The position numbers were made by a program, and so were the translations under genes. DNA of 12,574 nucleotides from Pseudomonadota bacterium. Its GTDB lineage: Bacteria > Pseudomonadota > Gammaproteobacteria > Xanthomonadales > Rhodanobacteraceae. Position 1 is the stretch's first letter. Each line of letters starts with the position of its first letter. The DNA is taken from NCBI GenBank assembly GCA_018241165.1, contig JAFEEK010000492.1, forward strand, positions 1 through 12,574, read 5' to 3'. The notes beneath the pieces are model-generated. The model was not told the DNA's origin. It searched no databases and was given only the letters and a program-made list of their open reading frames with translations. Positions 6,564-12,574 of the stretch are shown here, piece after piece.

Positions 6564-7964
6564 TCAGAGCATTTCAGACGCGTAATCCGCAAGCCTTGAA
6601 CGTTCGCCGCGACGCAGCGTCACGTGCGAGGAATGTGGCCATTGCTTGAAGCGATCCACCGCATAGGTCAGGCCCGACGTCGTTTCCGTCAGGTACGGCG
6701 TGTCGATCTGCTCGACATTGCCCAGGCACACCATCTTGCTGCCCGGGCCGGCGCGGGTGAGCAGGGTTTTCATCTGCTTGGGCGAGAGGTTCTGCGCTTC
6801 GTCGATGATGACGTAGCGGTTGAGGAAGGTGCGCCCGCGCATGAAGTTCAGCGAACGGATCTTGATGCGCGAAGCAAGCAGGTCGTTCGTCGCCGCGCGT
6901 CCCCAGCCGCCGCCTTCCTGCGGCGTTGCCAGCACTTCGAGGTTGTCGGTTAGCGCGCCCATCCACGGCGTCATCTTTTCCTCTTCGGTGCCGGGCAGGA
7001 AGCCGATGTCCTCGCCGACCGACACGGTCGCGCGGGTCATGATGATCTCGCGATAGCGCTGCTGGTCCATCGTTTGCGCCAGTCCCGCGGCCAGCGCGAG
7101 CAGGGTCTTGCCGGTGCCTGCGGTGCCGAGCAAGGTGACGAAGTCGATTTCCGGATCCATCAGCGCGTTGAGCGCGAAGTTCTGCTCGCGGTTGCGCGCG
7201 GCGATGCCCCAGACCGTGTGTGCGCCGTTGCGGAAGTCGTCGATGATCTGCAGGCGCGCCTTGCCGCCTTCGACGCTGAGCACGCGCAATTCGACATCCT
7301 CGTCGCCGGGCAGGTACAGGAACTGGTGCGGATACCAGTCCTCGTCCTTGCGCAGTTTGACTTCGTACATGGTGTGGCCGCGTTCGGACCATGAACGCAG
7401 TTCCGAATGACGATCCCAGAAATCTTTCGGCAACTCGGCGTGGCCCGCGAACAGCAGGCTGAAATCGTCGAGGGCGCGGTCGTTCTCGTAGTCCTCGGCC
7501 GGAATGCCGTGGATCGACGCCTTGATGCGCAGGTTGATGTCCTTGGACACCAGCACGACCGGCGCATCCGGCTTGTGTTCGCGCAAGGCCACGATCGAGG
7601 CCAGAATGAGGTTGTCCGGCAGGGTCTTGCGCTTGCCGTTCGCGCCGTTCGAATCGTAGTCGCGGGTCTGGAAATACAGGCGGCCGACTTGCGCCTTGCG
7701 ATCGAGCTGCAAGCCCTGCGGCAGTTTGAGTTCCAGGCCCTGGTCGATCGGCTGCTTGCGGTTGCGCTCGATCAATTCGTTGATGAAGCGGCTGACCTGG
7801 CGCGCGTTGCGCGAAACCTCCGAGGTTCCCTTCTTGGCAGCGTCGAGTTCCTCGAGCACGGTCATCGGCAGGAATACGTCGTGTTCCTCGAAGCGGAACA
7901 GCGCGGTCGGATCGTGCATCAGCACGTTGGTGTCGAGGACGTAGATACGCTTGCCTTTGGTCAT
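6564..7964 (-). CDS. PIN-PhoH family ATPase
   Basis: This 466-aa cytoplasmic protein joins an N-terminal PIN nuclease domain to a C-terminal PhoH P-loop ATPase, the layout of the long PhoH2-like proteins (YlaK type). The PIN acidic residues are D11 (VLDTNVLMHD), E38/E39 (LEELDAAKKG), D117 (LPDNLILA) and D142 (SKDINLRIKA). The ATPase has Walker A at 280-287 (GTAGTGKT), the family block TRATVSVGEDIGFLPG (310-325) and Walker B at 384-392 (YVIIDEAQN), followed by GNVEQID. Related proteins show RNase and RNA-unwinding activity; the physiological role here is unknown. Only 19 bases separate it from bcp upstream, so it is the last gene of the gcvR-bcp-phoH unit. The ATG at 7964 has an AGGG ten bases before it. 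It converges with the barrel gene across 63 bases. Confidence 0.93.
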   Translation of the reverse strand: MTKGKRIYVLDTNVLMHDPTALFRFEEHDVFLPMTVLEELDAAKKGTSEVSRNARQVSRFINELIERNRKQPIDQGLELKLPQGLQLDRKAQVGRLYFQTRDYDSNGANGKRKTLPDNLILASIVALREHKPDAPVVLVSKDINLRIKASIHGIPAEDYENDRALDDFSLLFAGHAELPKDFWDRHSELRSWSERGHTMYEVKLRKDEDWYPHQFLYLPGDEDVELRVLSVEGGKARLQIIDDFRNGAHTVWGIAARNREQNFALNALMDPEIDFVTLLGTAGTGKTLLALAAGLAQTMDQQRYREIIMTRATVSVGEDIGFLPGTEEEKMTPWMGALTDNLEVLATPQEGGGWGRAATNDLLASRIKIRSLNFMRGRTFLNRYVIIDEAQNLSPKQMKTLLTRAGPGSKMVCLGNVEQIDTPYLTETTSGLTYAVDRFKQWPHSSHVTLRRGERSRLADYASEML

Positions 7965-7983
7965 GCGGTGCTTGCCCTGTGTG

Positions 7984-8442
7984 TCATGTCGCGGAGATCG
8001 CGTCGAGCACGGCCTGTGCGTGCCCGGGTACCTTGACGCCGCGCCATTCGCGCAGCAATTTGCCGTCCGCGCCGATCAGGAACGTGCTGCGCACCACGCC
8101 CATGAACTTGCGCCCGTACAGAGTTTTCTCGTGGATCACGTCGAACGCACGGCACCAGGTTTCGTCCGGATCGGAAACCAGGGCGAAAGCGAGTTTCTGC
8201 CTGTCGCGGAATTTTTCGTGCGATGCCAGCGAATCGCGGGACACACCGAGCACGATCGCCTTGCGCTTTGCGAACGCGTTGGCCAGATCGCGGAAATCCT
8301 GCGCTTCGCGCGTGCAGCCGGTCGTATTGTCTTTCGGGTAGAAATACACGACGACCGGTTGGCCGCGCAGATCGCGCAGGCGGATCGGCCCGGTCGTGCT
8401 GTCGCCGCGCAGATCGGGAACGGCCTTGCCGACGGCGACCAT
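7984..8442 (-). CDS. bcp: Peroxiredoxin, Bcp/PrxQ type
   Basis: This 152-aa thioredoxin-fold peroxidase reduces hydrogen peroxide and organic hydroperoxides in the cytoplasm using thioredoxin-type reductants. The active-site motif P36-K-D-N-T40-T-G-C43 fits the PxxxTxxC rule with C43 as peroxidatic cysteine (more often TPGCT; here TTGCT). The C-terminal family block STFLIGADGKLLREWRGVKVPGH is complete. The resolving cysteine five residues after C43 is absent (Q48), and so is the alternative one in helix 3 (R79 in HEKFRD). The only other cysteine is C97 (DETWCRAFDV), which may resolve C43 or form a mixed disulfide. The ATG shares its A with the TGA of gcvR (TGATG), implying coupled translation. 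Length is normal for the family. Confidence 0.93.
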   Translation of the reverse strand: MVAVGKAVPDLRGDSTTGPIRLRDLRGQPVVVYFYPKDNTTGCTREAQDFRDLANAFAKRKAIVLGVSRDSLASHEKFRDRQKLAFALVSDPDETWCRAFDVIHEKTLYGRKFMGVVRSTFLIGADGKLLREWRGVKVPGHAQAVLDAISAT

Positions 8443-9029
8443 CAGAACTTCACCGGATCCATGATCGCGTCCAGATTCTGGCCGTCGCAGAATTCCAGGA
8501 AATCGTCGCGCAGCGCGGCAATGTGCGTATTGGCGGGGATGCCGACGGTAATCTGCGCCGAGAACATGTCCGCGCCGGTCTGCATCGCCCGATAGCGCAT
8601 GGACTGCAACTGCTCCACGCTGATGCCGTGTTCCTGGAAAAACTCGGCGATCTGGAACAGGATGCCGGGTTTGTCGGCGGCAACGACTTCGATCATGTAA
8701 GGCAACAGGTTCGTCTGCGCCGGCTTGGGCCCGGTGCGGAAATGCATCAGCCGGGTTTCTTCATCCCGTTCAAGTCGCGCCAGCGCCGTTTCGAGCTTGG
8801 CGATGGCATCCCACGCACCCTGTGCCAGAACGAGTACGCCGATTTCGGTGCCCAGAGCCGACACGCGCGTCTCGGCGATGTTGCAGCCGGCATCGCTCAC
8901 ACGCTTGGCGATCGCGGTGAGCGGCGAACGCGCGGCGGGTGCGAAGGCGTTGATCAACAGGTAATTCTCGTTCGCGGCCGGACGCGGGGTTGGATCGATG
9001 GGTGCGGCGGCTTCCGGAATCTTGCGCAT
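8442..9029 (-). CDS. gcvR: GcvR-like two-ACT-domain regulator
   Basis: This 195-aa cytoplasmic protein consists of two ACT domains, about 22-90 (YLLINAFAP...AKRVSDAGCNIAETRVSALG) and 110-188 (YMIEVVAADKPGILFQIAEFFQEHGI). This is the architecture of GcvR, the glycine-responsive partner that restrains GcvA in the control of the glycine cleavage system. ACT domains bind small ligands, usually amino acids. Whether this homologue regulates gcv genes or a different target is not shown. The ATG at 9029 is preferred: the predicted minus-strand promoter puts the transcript start near 9051, downstream of longer in-frame starts such as 9161, which would also overlap dapA. The leader has no evident Shine-Dalgarno. 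The gene leads the gcvR-bcp-phoH unit and overlaps bcp by one base. Confidence 0.8.
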   Translation of the reverse strand: MRKIPEAAAPIDPTPRPAANENYLLINAFAPAARSPLTAIAKRVSDAGCNIAETRVSALGTEIGVLVLAQGAWDAIAKLETALARLERDEETRLMHFRTGPKPAQTNLLPYMIEVVAADKPGILFQIAEFFQEHGISVEQLQSMRYRAMQTGADMFSAQITVGIPANTHIAALRDDFLEFCDGQNLDAIMDPVKF

Positions 9030-9057
9030 GTCGGGGTGATTGCCAGCGTCGGCTGCG

Positions 9058-9086
9058 AGAATACTTGCCGCTTCCGCGGGTGGCAA
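9058..9086 (-). promoter_or_regulatory. Predicted sigma-70 promoter of gcvR-bcp-phoH
   Basis: On the minus strand TTGCCA (9086-9081, five of six) is followed by exactly 17 bases and TATTCT (9063-9058, four of six). The start point is expected around 9051, giving a leader of about 21 bases before the ATG at 9029. It overlaps the plus-strand dapA promoter almost completely. Confidence 0.55.
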
Positions 9087-9093
9087 GTAACAT
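9065..9093 (+). promoter_or_regulatory. Predicted sigma-70 promoter of dapA, overlapping the gcvR promoter
   Basis: TTGCCG (9065-9070, four of six) is followed by 17 bases and TAACAT (9088-9093, four of six), giving a start near 9100 and a leader of about 24 bases before the TTG at 9124. The two -35 elements belong to a 7-base inverted repeat (ACTTGCC 9063-9069, GGCAAGT 9082-9088) with a 12-base spacer, so the two promoters are near mirror images. Confidence 0.45.
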
Positions 9094-9123
9094 CGCCAAC
9101 CCACGCGATTTCCGGGCCAGGAC

Positions 9124-10026
9124 TTGAAGAATCTCTCGGGCAGCATCTGTGCGTTGGCCACGCCATTCCGCGACGATGCGCCTGATCTGCCTGCATTCGG
9201 CGCATTGATCGACTACCAGCTTGCTGGCGGCACGCAGGCGCTGGTTGTCGCCGGCTCGACCGGCGAAGCGCATGCGCTGAGCGAAGCCGAATTCGATCGT
9301 CTGCTCGCGTATTGCATCGAACGCGTGGGCGGGCGCGTGCCGGTGCTCGCCGGAACCGGCACGGCGAACACACACAAGACGATCCTTGCAACCCGGCGCG
9401 CGGCGGCGCTGGGCGCACATGCCGCACTGGTCGTCACTCCGTACTACGTGCGCCCCACCCAGCAAGGATTGATCCATCATTTTTCCGCCGTCGCGGATGA
9501 AGCGGGCATCCCGATCGTCTTGTACAACGTGCCTTCGCGCACCGGTTGCGACATGCTGCCGGAAACCGTTGCGCACCTGGCGGGACACGAACGCATCGCC
9601 GGCATCAAGGAAGCCGTTGGCGATGCCGCGCGCGTAGCGGCGCTGCTGGCGTTGCAGACACCGGATTTCTCCGTTTTCAGTGGCGACGACCCAACCTGTG
9701 CGCGGGCGATGCTGGCCGGCGCGCGCGGCGTCGTGTCGGTTGCGGCGAACGCAGCGCCTGCCGCGTTGCGAGCCTTGTGCGACGCGGCATTGCACGGCGA
9801 CGCTGCCGTCGCAACACGGCTCGATGCCGGGCTTGCCGATCTTTACGCACTGCTTGGCGCCGAACCGAACCCGATTCCGGTAAAATGGTTACTGCACGAG
9901 CTTGGCCTGGGTTCGCCCGAGCCGCGTTTGCCGCTGTTGACGCTGGGCGCAGGACACCACGCACGCGCGAGACGAGTACTCGATGCGTTGCACCTGGTTC
10001 AGCAGCGGCACAGTGGTGCCGCGTAA
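9124..10026 (+). CDS. dapA: 4-hydroxy-tetrahydrodipicolinate synthase DapA
   Basis: This 300-aa (beta/alpha)8-barrel enzyme condenses pyruvate with aspartate semialdehyde in the first committed step of lysine and diaminopimelate synthesis, in the cytoplasm. The Schiff-base lysine is K162 (AGIKEA). Y134 and R139 lie in LYNVPSRTG, and Y108 in VTPYYVRP. The GxTGE loop reads GSTGE, so the first proton-relay threonine is S45, with T46 conserved; serine is chemically equivalent. The start is the TTG at 9124: an in-frame TAA at 9088 closes the frame upstream, no ATG or GTG lies between, and the protein then begins KNLSGSICALATPF at the usual family distance. AGGA lies only one base before TTG, so initiation is probably inefficient. 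bamC follows after 35 bases, the classical dapA-bamC pairing of gammaproteobacteria. Confidence 0.95.
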   Translation: MKNLSGSICALATPFRDDAPDLPAFGALIDYQLAGGTQALVVAGSTGEAHALSEAEFDRLLAYCIERVGGRVPVLAGTGTANTHKTILATRRAAALGAHAALVVTPYYVRPTQQGLIHHFSAVADEAGIPIVLYNVPSRTGCDMLPETVAHLAGHERIAGIKEAVGDAARVAALLALQTPDFSVFSGDDPTCARAMLAGARGVVSVAANAAPAALRALCDAALHGDAAVATRLDAGLADLYALLGAEPNPIPVKWLLHELGLGSPEPRLPLLTLGAGHHARARRVLDALHLVQQRHSGAA

Positions 10027-10061
10027 GCTTTCCGATTCAACGCTTCCAGACAGGATTCGCC

Positions 10062-10679
10062 GTGAACCGCATTCATTCCATTCGCTGGGCCATTTCCCTC
10101 ATTGCCGTCGCGGGTCTGCTCGGCGGCTGCAGCTGGTTTCGCCAGGACACCCATTACTACGACAAGGCGCGGGAAACCCAACCGCTCGAAGTACCGCCTG
10201 ATCTGGATTCGCCGGTGTCTTCCGACACGCTGTCGATACCGCAACCGGGATCGAGCAGCGCTTCGCAGTCCACGTCCGCACAAACCGGCAGCGCTCCGCC
10301 GGCAGGCGTGATTTCCGGAAGCGGCAGCCTTCGGATCGCCGATAGCGTCGATCATGCCTGGCAGCGCGTCGGGCTGGCGTTGGAACGCGCGCAAGCCGGC
10401 ACGATCAGCGCACGCGACGCCACGGCGCACACCTATACGCTTGAAGTCTCCGGCCTGCGCGCGCCGGCACCGGCCGCTGCGCCCGCCGAGCACCACTGGT
10501 ATTCGCGCATCCTGCATCCGTTCGGTGGCGGCTCGAAGGCGCCCGCGGATACCGGTCCGGTCAGCGGCAACCTCACGGTGACCGTCAGCGCCGATGGCGA
10601 TGGCGCGCGCGTGGAGGTGAACGGTCCCGAAGAAGCCGCGCGCCGCGTGTTGGCGATCCTGCGCGAGCGTCTTTCGTAA
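10062..10679 (+). CDS. bamC: BamC-like outer-membrane assembly lipoprotein, short form
   Basis: This 205-aa lipoprotein has a signal sequence ending in the lipobox LGGC with C23 as the lipidated residue (GLLGGCSWF). The segment 31-49 (HYYDKARETQPLEVPPDLD) matches the unstructured N-terminal arm of BamC that binds BamD. A low-complexity Ser/Gln/Pro/Ala linker (50-82) follows, then one helix-grip-like domain (about 85-205, SLRIADSVDHAWQRVGLALER to the end). The Escherichia coli protein is about 344 aa with two such domains, so this is a one-domain version. It is expected to sit in the outer membrane as an accessory subunit of the BAM complex. The GTG at 10062 has AGGA six bases upstream. Position directly after dapA supports the assignment. 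Confidence 0.8.
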   Translation: MNRIHSIRWAISLIAVAGLLGGCSWFRQDTHYYDKARETQPLEVPPDLDSPVSSDTLSIPQPGSSSASQSTSAQTGSAPPAGVISGSGSLRIADSVDHAWQRVGLALERAQAGTISARDATAHTYTLEVSGLRAPAPAAAPAEHHWYSRILHPFGGGSKAPADTGPVSGNLTVTVSADGDGARVEVNGPEEAARRVLAILRERLS

Positions 10680-10693
10680 GCGGGAAGGTTTTT
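10671..10693 (+). terminator. Weak terminator-like hairpin overlapping the end of bamC
   Basis: A 5-bp stem with one G-U pair (CTTTC 10671-10675 with GGAAG 10683-10687) precedes five T (10689-10693) and includes the bamC stop codon. Only 13 bases separate bamC from the converging fdxA, so this is the sole candidate for ending the dapA-bamC transcript. The stem is short and the call uncertain. Confidence 0.3.
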
Positions 10694-11016
10694 CAGCGTT
10701 CCAGCAAGGGCAGCTTGCCGGCCTTGCCGTCCCACTCCCTGGCGTCGGCAGGCGCGTCTTTGCGTTCGGTCAGCACCGGCCAGGCGCGTGCCAGTTCGGC
10801 ATTGAGCGCGACGAAATGTTCCTGACCGGCGGGGACGTCGTCTTCCGGAAAAATCGCGTTCGCCGGACACTCCGGCTCGCACAGTGTGCAATCGATGCAT
10901 TCTTCCGGGTCGATCACGAGGAAGTTCGGGCCTTCGTGGAAGCAATCCACCGGACACACCTCGACGCAATCGGTGTATTTGCACTTGATGCAGTTTTCGA
11001 CGACGACGAAGGGCAT
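10693..11016 (-). CDS. fdxA: Seven-iron ferredoxin FdxA
   Basis: This 107-aa ferredoxin carries one [3Fe-4S] and one [4Fe-4S] cluster and shuttles low-potential electrons in the cytoplasm. The nine cysteines follow the Azotobacter ferredoxin I pattern shifted by one: C9, C17 and C50 for the 3Fe cluster, C21, C40, C43 and C46 for the 4Fe cluster, with C12 and C25 extra. Visible motifs are [16 protein letters not shown] and [12 protein letters not shown]. The C-terminal 55 residues form the usual acidic and helical cap of this class. The ATG at 11016 gives the family start MPFVVVENC; an in-frame extension to 11175 has no resemblance. The gene converges with bamC, and tRNA-Glu lies 184 bases upstream on the same strand with no clear terminator between. 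Confidence 0.95.
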   Translation of the reverse strand: MPFVVVENCIKCKYTDCVEVCPVDCFHEGPNFLVIDPEECIDCTLCEPECPANAIFPEDDVPAGQEHFVALNAELARAWPVLTERKDAPADAREWDGKAGKLPLLER

Positions 11017-11122
11017 TGTTGAAGATTCGCAAGATCGACCGTGAGATCGGATTTCGGCTTTGCTGTTCAGAAGCGTAGCGAGCGAAGCCGGGTTGCGTCC
11101 GCGCGGAGCGCAGGATGCGGAG

Positions 11123-11138
11123 TGTACTTGGATGTACA
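11123..11138. promoter_or_regulatory. TGTAC-N6-GTACA inverted repeat upstream of fdxA
   Basis: Perfect 5-base arms TGTAC (11123-11127) and GTACA (11134-11138) with a 6-base spacer lie about 107 bases before the fdxA start, between fdxA and tRNA-Glu. The shape suits a dimeric regulator's operator, but the site matches none I can name. The rest of 11017-11200 shows no gene and no convincing promoter. Confidence 0.3.
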
Positions 11139-11200
11139 TGAGCAATCCGAGCACCGTACGCGCGCAAACTGACAAGCGCAGCAGCTTATGAACGGCAAAG

Positions 11201-11276
11201 TGGCGCTCCCAAGGGGATTCGAACCCCTGTTTAGGCCTTGAGAGGGCCCCGTCCTAGGCCTCTAGACGATGGGAGC
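11201..11276 (-). tRNA. tRNA-Glu (anticodon CTC)
   Basis: The 76-base minus-strand cloverleaf has acceptor arms GCTCCCA/TGGGAGC, discriminator G and an encoded CCA (11203-11201). The D arm closely matches Escherichia coli tRNA-Glu (TCGTCTAGAGGCCTAGGAC), and the T arm is AGGGG-TTCGAAT-CCCCT. The anticodon stem GGGCC/GGCCT (one G-U) closes the loop CTCTCAA, giving anticodon CTC at 11242-11240, which reads GAG. Escherichia coli has only the TTC isoacceptor; an added CTC tRNA suits a GC-rich genome. Confidence 0.95.
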
Positions 11277-11289
11277 GCGCGCGGGCCGC

Positions 11290-11319
11290 AGTATACCGGG
11301 ACGCGCCTACATGGGACAA
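11290..11319 (-). promoter_or_regulatory. Promoter of tRNA-Glu with GC-rich discriminator
   Basis: On the minus strand TTGTCC (11319-11314, four of six) is followed by 18 bases and TATACT (11295-11290, five of six). Between the -10 and the tRNA lies the all-GC stretch GCGGCCCGCGC, a discriminator typical of stable-RNA promoters under stringent control. The expected start is a few bases before the mature 5' end at 11276. Confidence 0.65.
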
Positions 11320-11357
11320 TTCCCGCGTGCGCACGAAGCGCACCCGAAGAACATTCA

Positions 11358-12574
11358 ATGAACGAATCCAATCCGAATCAGGCCACGCTGCGCATCATTC
11401 CGCGCGAGGCGCATTGCATATCCCGAAAGCAGATATCCAGCGGCGCACTACGCGTTCTTTATCGTCTCAACGAAGCCGGTTACGCCGCCTACCTGGTCGG
11501 CGGCGCCGTGCGCGATCTGCTGATCGGCGGCCAGCCCAAGGATTTCGACGTCGCCACGGATGCCACGCCGGAAGACGTGCGCCGGTTGTTCCGTAATTGC
11601 CGCCTGATCGGGCGGCGCTTTCGCCTCGCCCATGTCGTGTTCGGGCCGGAAATCGTCGAAGTCGCCACGTTCCGCGGCAACGGTGGCGACGACATCGACA
11701 CCGACGGCGATCGCCAGGTCGTCGATGGGCGCATCGTGCGCGACAACGTCTGGGGCACGATCGAAGAAGATGCGCTGCGCCGCGATTTCACCGCCAACGC
11801 GCTGTACTACGACATCGCCGATTTCTCCGTGCGCGATTACGTCGGCGGATACGACGACGTGCAACGCCACGTGCTGCGCCTGATCGGCGATCCGGTGCAA
11901 CGCTATCGCGAAGATCCGGTGCGCATGCTGCGCGCCGTGCGCTTGTCGGCGAAGCTCGGCTTTTCGATTTCGCCCGAAGCGCGCGCGCCATTCGCGGAAC
12001 TTGGCGTGTTGCTCGCGCAGGCCCCGCCGGCACGGTTGTTCGACGAATCCCTGAAGATGTTCCTTGCCGGCAACGGCTTGAAGAGTTTCCGTGCGCTGGA
12101 ACAGTTCAGTCTGCTCGGCGCCGTGTTTCCGCTCACGGCGCGCGCGCTCGCGTTCCGCGGCGGCGAGTCATTCCGCACCGTGCTGGAGGCCGGACTTGCC
12201 GGAACGGACGCGCGCGTAACCGAAGGCAAATCCGTCACGCCCGCGTTTCTGTTCGCCGTGCTGCTGTGGGGCGCGGTGCGCGCGCAGGCCGAACGCGAAA
12301 TTGCACGCGGCGTCGAATCGAATCTGGCCTGGCAGCGCGTGAGCCACCAGATCATCACCGAACAGGCCAGGCACGTGGCGATTCCGCGCCGCTTCGGGCA
12401 GGTCATGCAGGAAATCTGGACGCTGCAGCCGCGATTCGCCGACCGGCAGAAGAAAAAGGTGTTTCGTTTGCTTGCGCATCCGCGCTTTCGCGGCGCCTAT
12501 GATTTCCTGCTGCTGCGCGCGCCCGAAGGCGACGACATCGCCGAACTCGGTCGCTGGTGGACGCATGCGCAATC
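11358..12574 (+). CDS. pcnB: Poly(A) polymerase I PcnB (3' end outside window)
   Basis: The first 405 codons are present with no stop before the right edge; the full protein is about 450-470 aa in relatives. PcnB adds poly(A) tails to RNA 3' ends and promotes RNA decay. It belongs to the class II nucleotidyltransferases with the CCA-adding enzymes. The entry motif is IPREAHCISRKQISSGALRV (14-33), the nucleotidyltransferase core LVGGAVRDLL (46-55) with D62 and D64 (KDFDVAT), and the third carboxylate is likely E101 (VEVATFRG). RNCRLIGRRFRLAHVVFG (79-96) is characteristic of PcnB rather than CCA-adding enzymes, and RRDFTANALYYD (141-152) and REDPVRMLRA (184-193) follow. The ATG at 11358 gives the standard length before these motifs; the ribosome site is weak (GAAG). 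It diverges from tRNA-Glu across 81 bases. Confidence 0.95.
   Translation, partial: MNESNPNQATLRIIPREAHCISRKQISSGALRVLYRLNEAGYAAYLVGGAVRDLLIGGQPKDFDVATDATPEDVRRLFRNCRLIGRRFRLAHVVFGPEIVEVATFRGNGGDDIDTDGDRQVVDGRIVRDNVWGTIEEDALRRDFTANALYYDIADFSVRDYVGGYDDVQRHVLRLIGDPVQRYREDPVRMLRAVRLSAKLGFSISPEARAPFAELGVLLAQAPPARLFDESLKMFLAGNGLKSFRALEQFSLLGAVFPLTARALAFRGGESFRTVLEAGLAGTDARVTEGKSVTPAFLFAVLLWGAVRAQAEREIARGVESNLAWQRVSHQIITEQARHVAIPRRFGQVMQEIWTLQPRFADRQKKKVFRLLAHPRFRGAYDFLLLRAPEGDDIAELGRWWTHAQ

Noticed and set aside
9030..9161. N-terminal 44-residue extension of the GcvR-like protein
   Set aside because: It would start inside dapA and upstream of the predicted minus-strand transcription start, and the extension shows no ACT-family similarity.
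11017..11175. N-terminal 53-residue extension of FdxA
   Set aside because: The ferredoxin family begins at MPFVVV; the extension contains no conserved feature.

Overview
The window is a gene-dense, GC-rich chromosomal stretch of a Gram-negative bacterium. An outer-membrane barrel protein, a BamC-type lipoprotein, PcnB, GcvR- and Bcp-type proteins and an exported metalloprotease with C-terminal domains of a Lysobacter/Rhodanobacter style all point to a gammaproteobacterium, most likely in the Xanthomonadales. That placement is inferred from protein character and gene order, not from a search. I see no insertion sequence, prophage, CRISPR array or plasmid feature.

Left part (1-5142, all minus strand). 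An HNH-endonuclease gene lies at the left edge. It is preceded by what looks like one transcription unit, read right to left: thiD (hydroxymethylpyrimidine phosphate kinase), a 101-aa exported protein, an 827-aa secreted zinc metalloprotease, and a class I methyltransferase. The last three genes are joined by two 4-base ATGA stop/start overlaps, and the unit ends at a strong intrinsic terminator (702-735). This module is the least conventional part of the window: the small exported protein and the protease are probably functional partners, and a cytoplasmic methyltransferase is translationally tied to them.

Middle part (5143-9123). A divergent intergenic region separates thiD from a plus-strand, FadL/OmpP1-like outer-membrane barrel, which ends at a perfect hairpin terminator. 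Facing it is a compact minus-strand unit, gcvR - bcp - phoH-like: an ACT-domain regulator, a PrxQ-type peroxiredoxin and a PIN-PhoH ATPase. Start and stop codons overlap between gcvR and bcp, and 19 bases separate bcp from the phoH-like gene.

Right part (9030-12574). dapA (TTG start) and a short single-domain bamC are transcribed away from gcvR. The gcvR and dapA promoters appear to overlap face to face within a 7-base inverted repeat. Next come a convergent fdxA (7Fe ferredoxin), a tRNA-Glu(CTC) with its own promoter, and the 5' 405 codons of pcnB (poly(A) polymerase I), which runs off the right edge.

No gene-free stretch exceeds 300 bases. The largest is fdxA to pcnB (11017-11357), which contains the tRNA, its promoter and a TGTAC-N6-GTACA inverted repeat. 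Many long open frames antisense to the genes listed are composition artefacts of the high GC content and are omitted.
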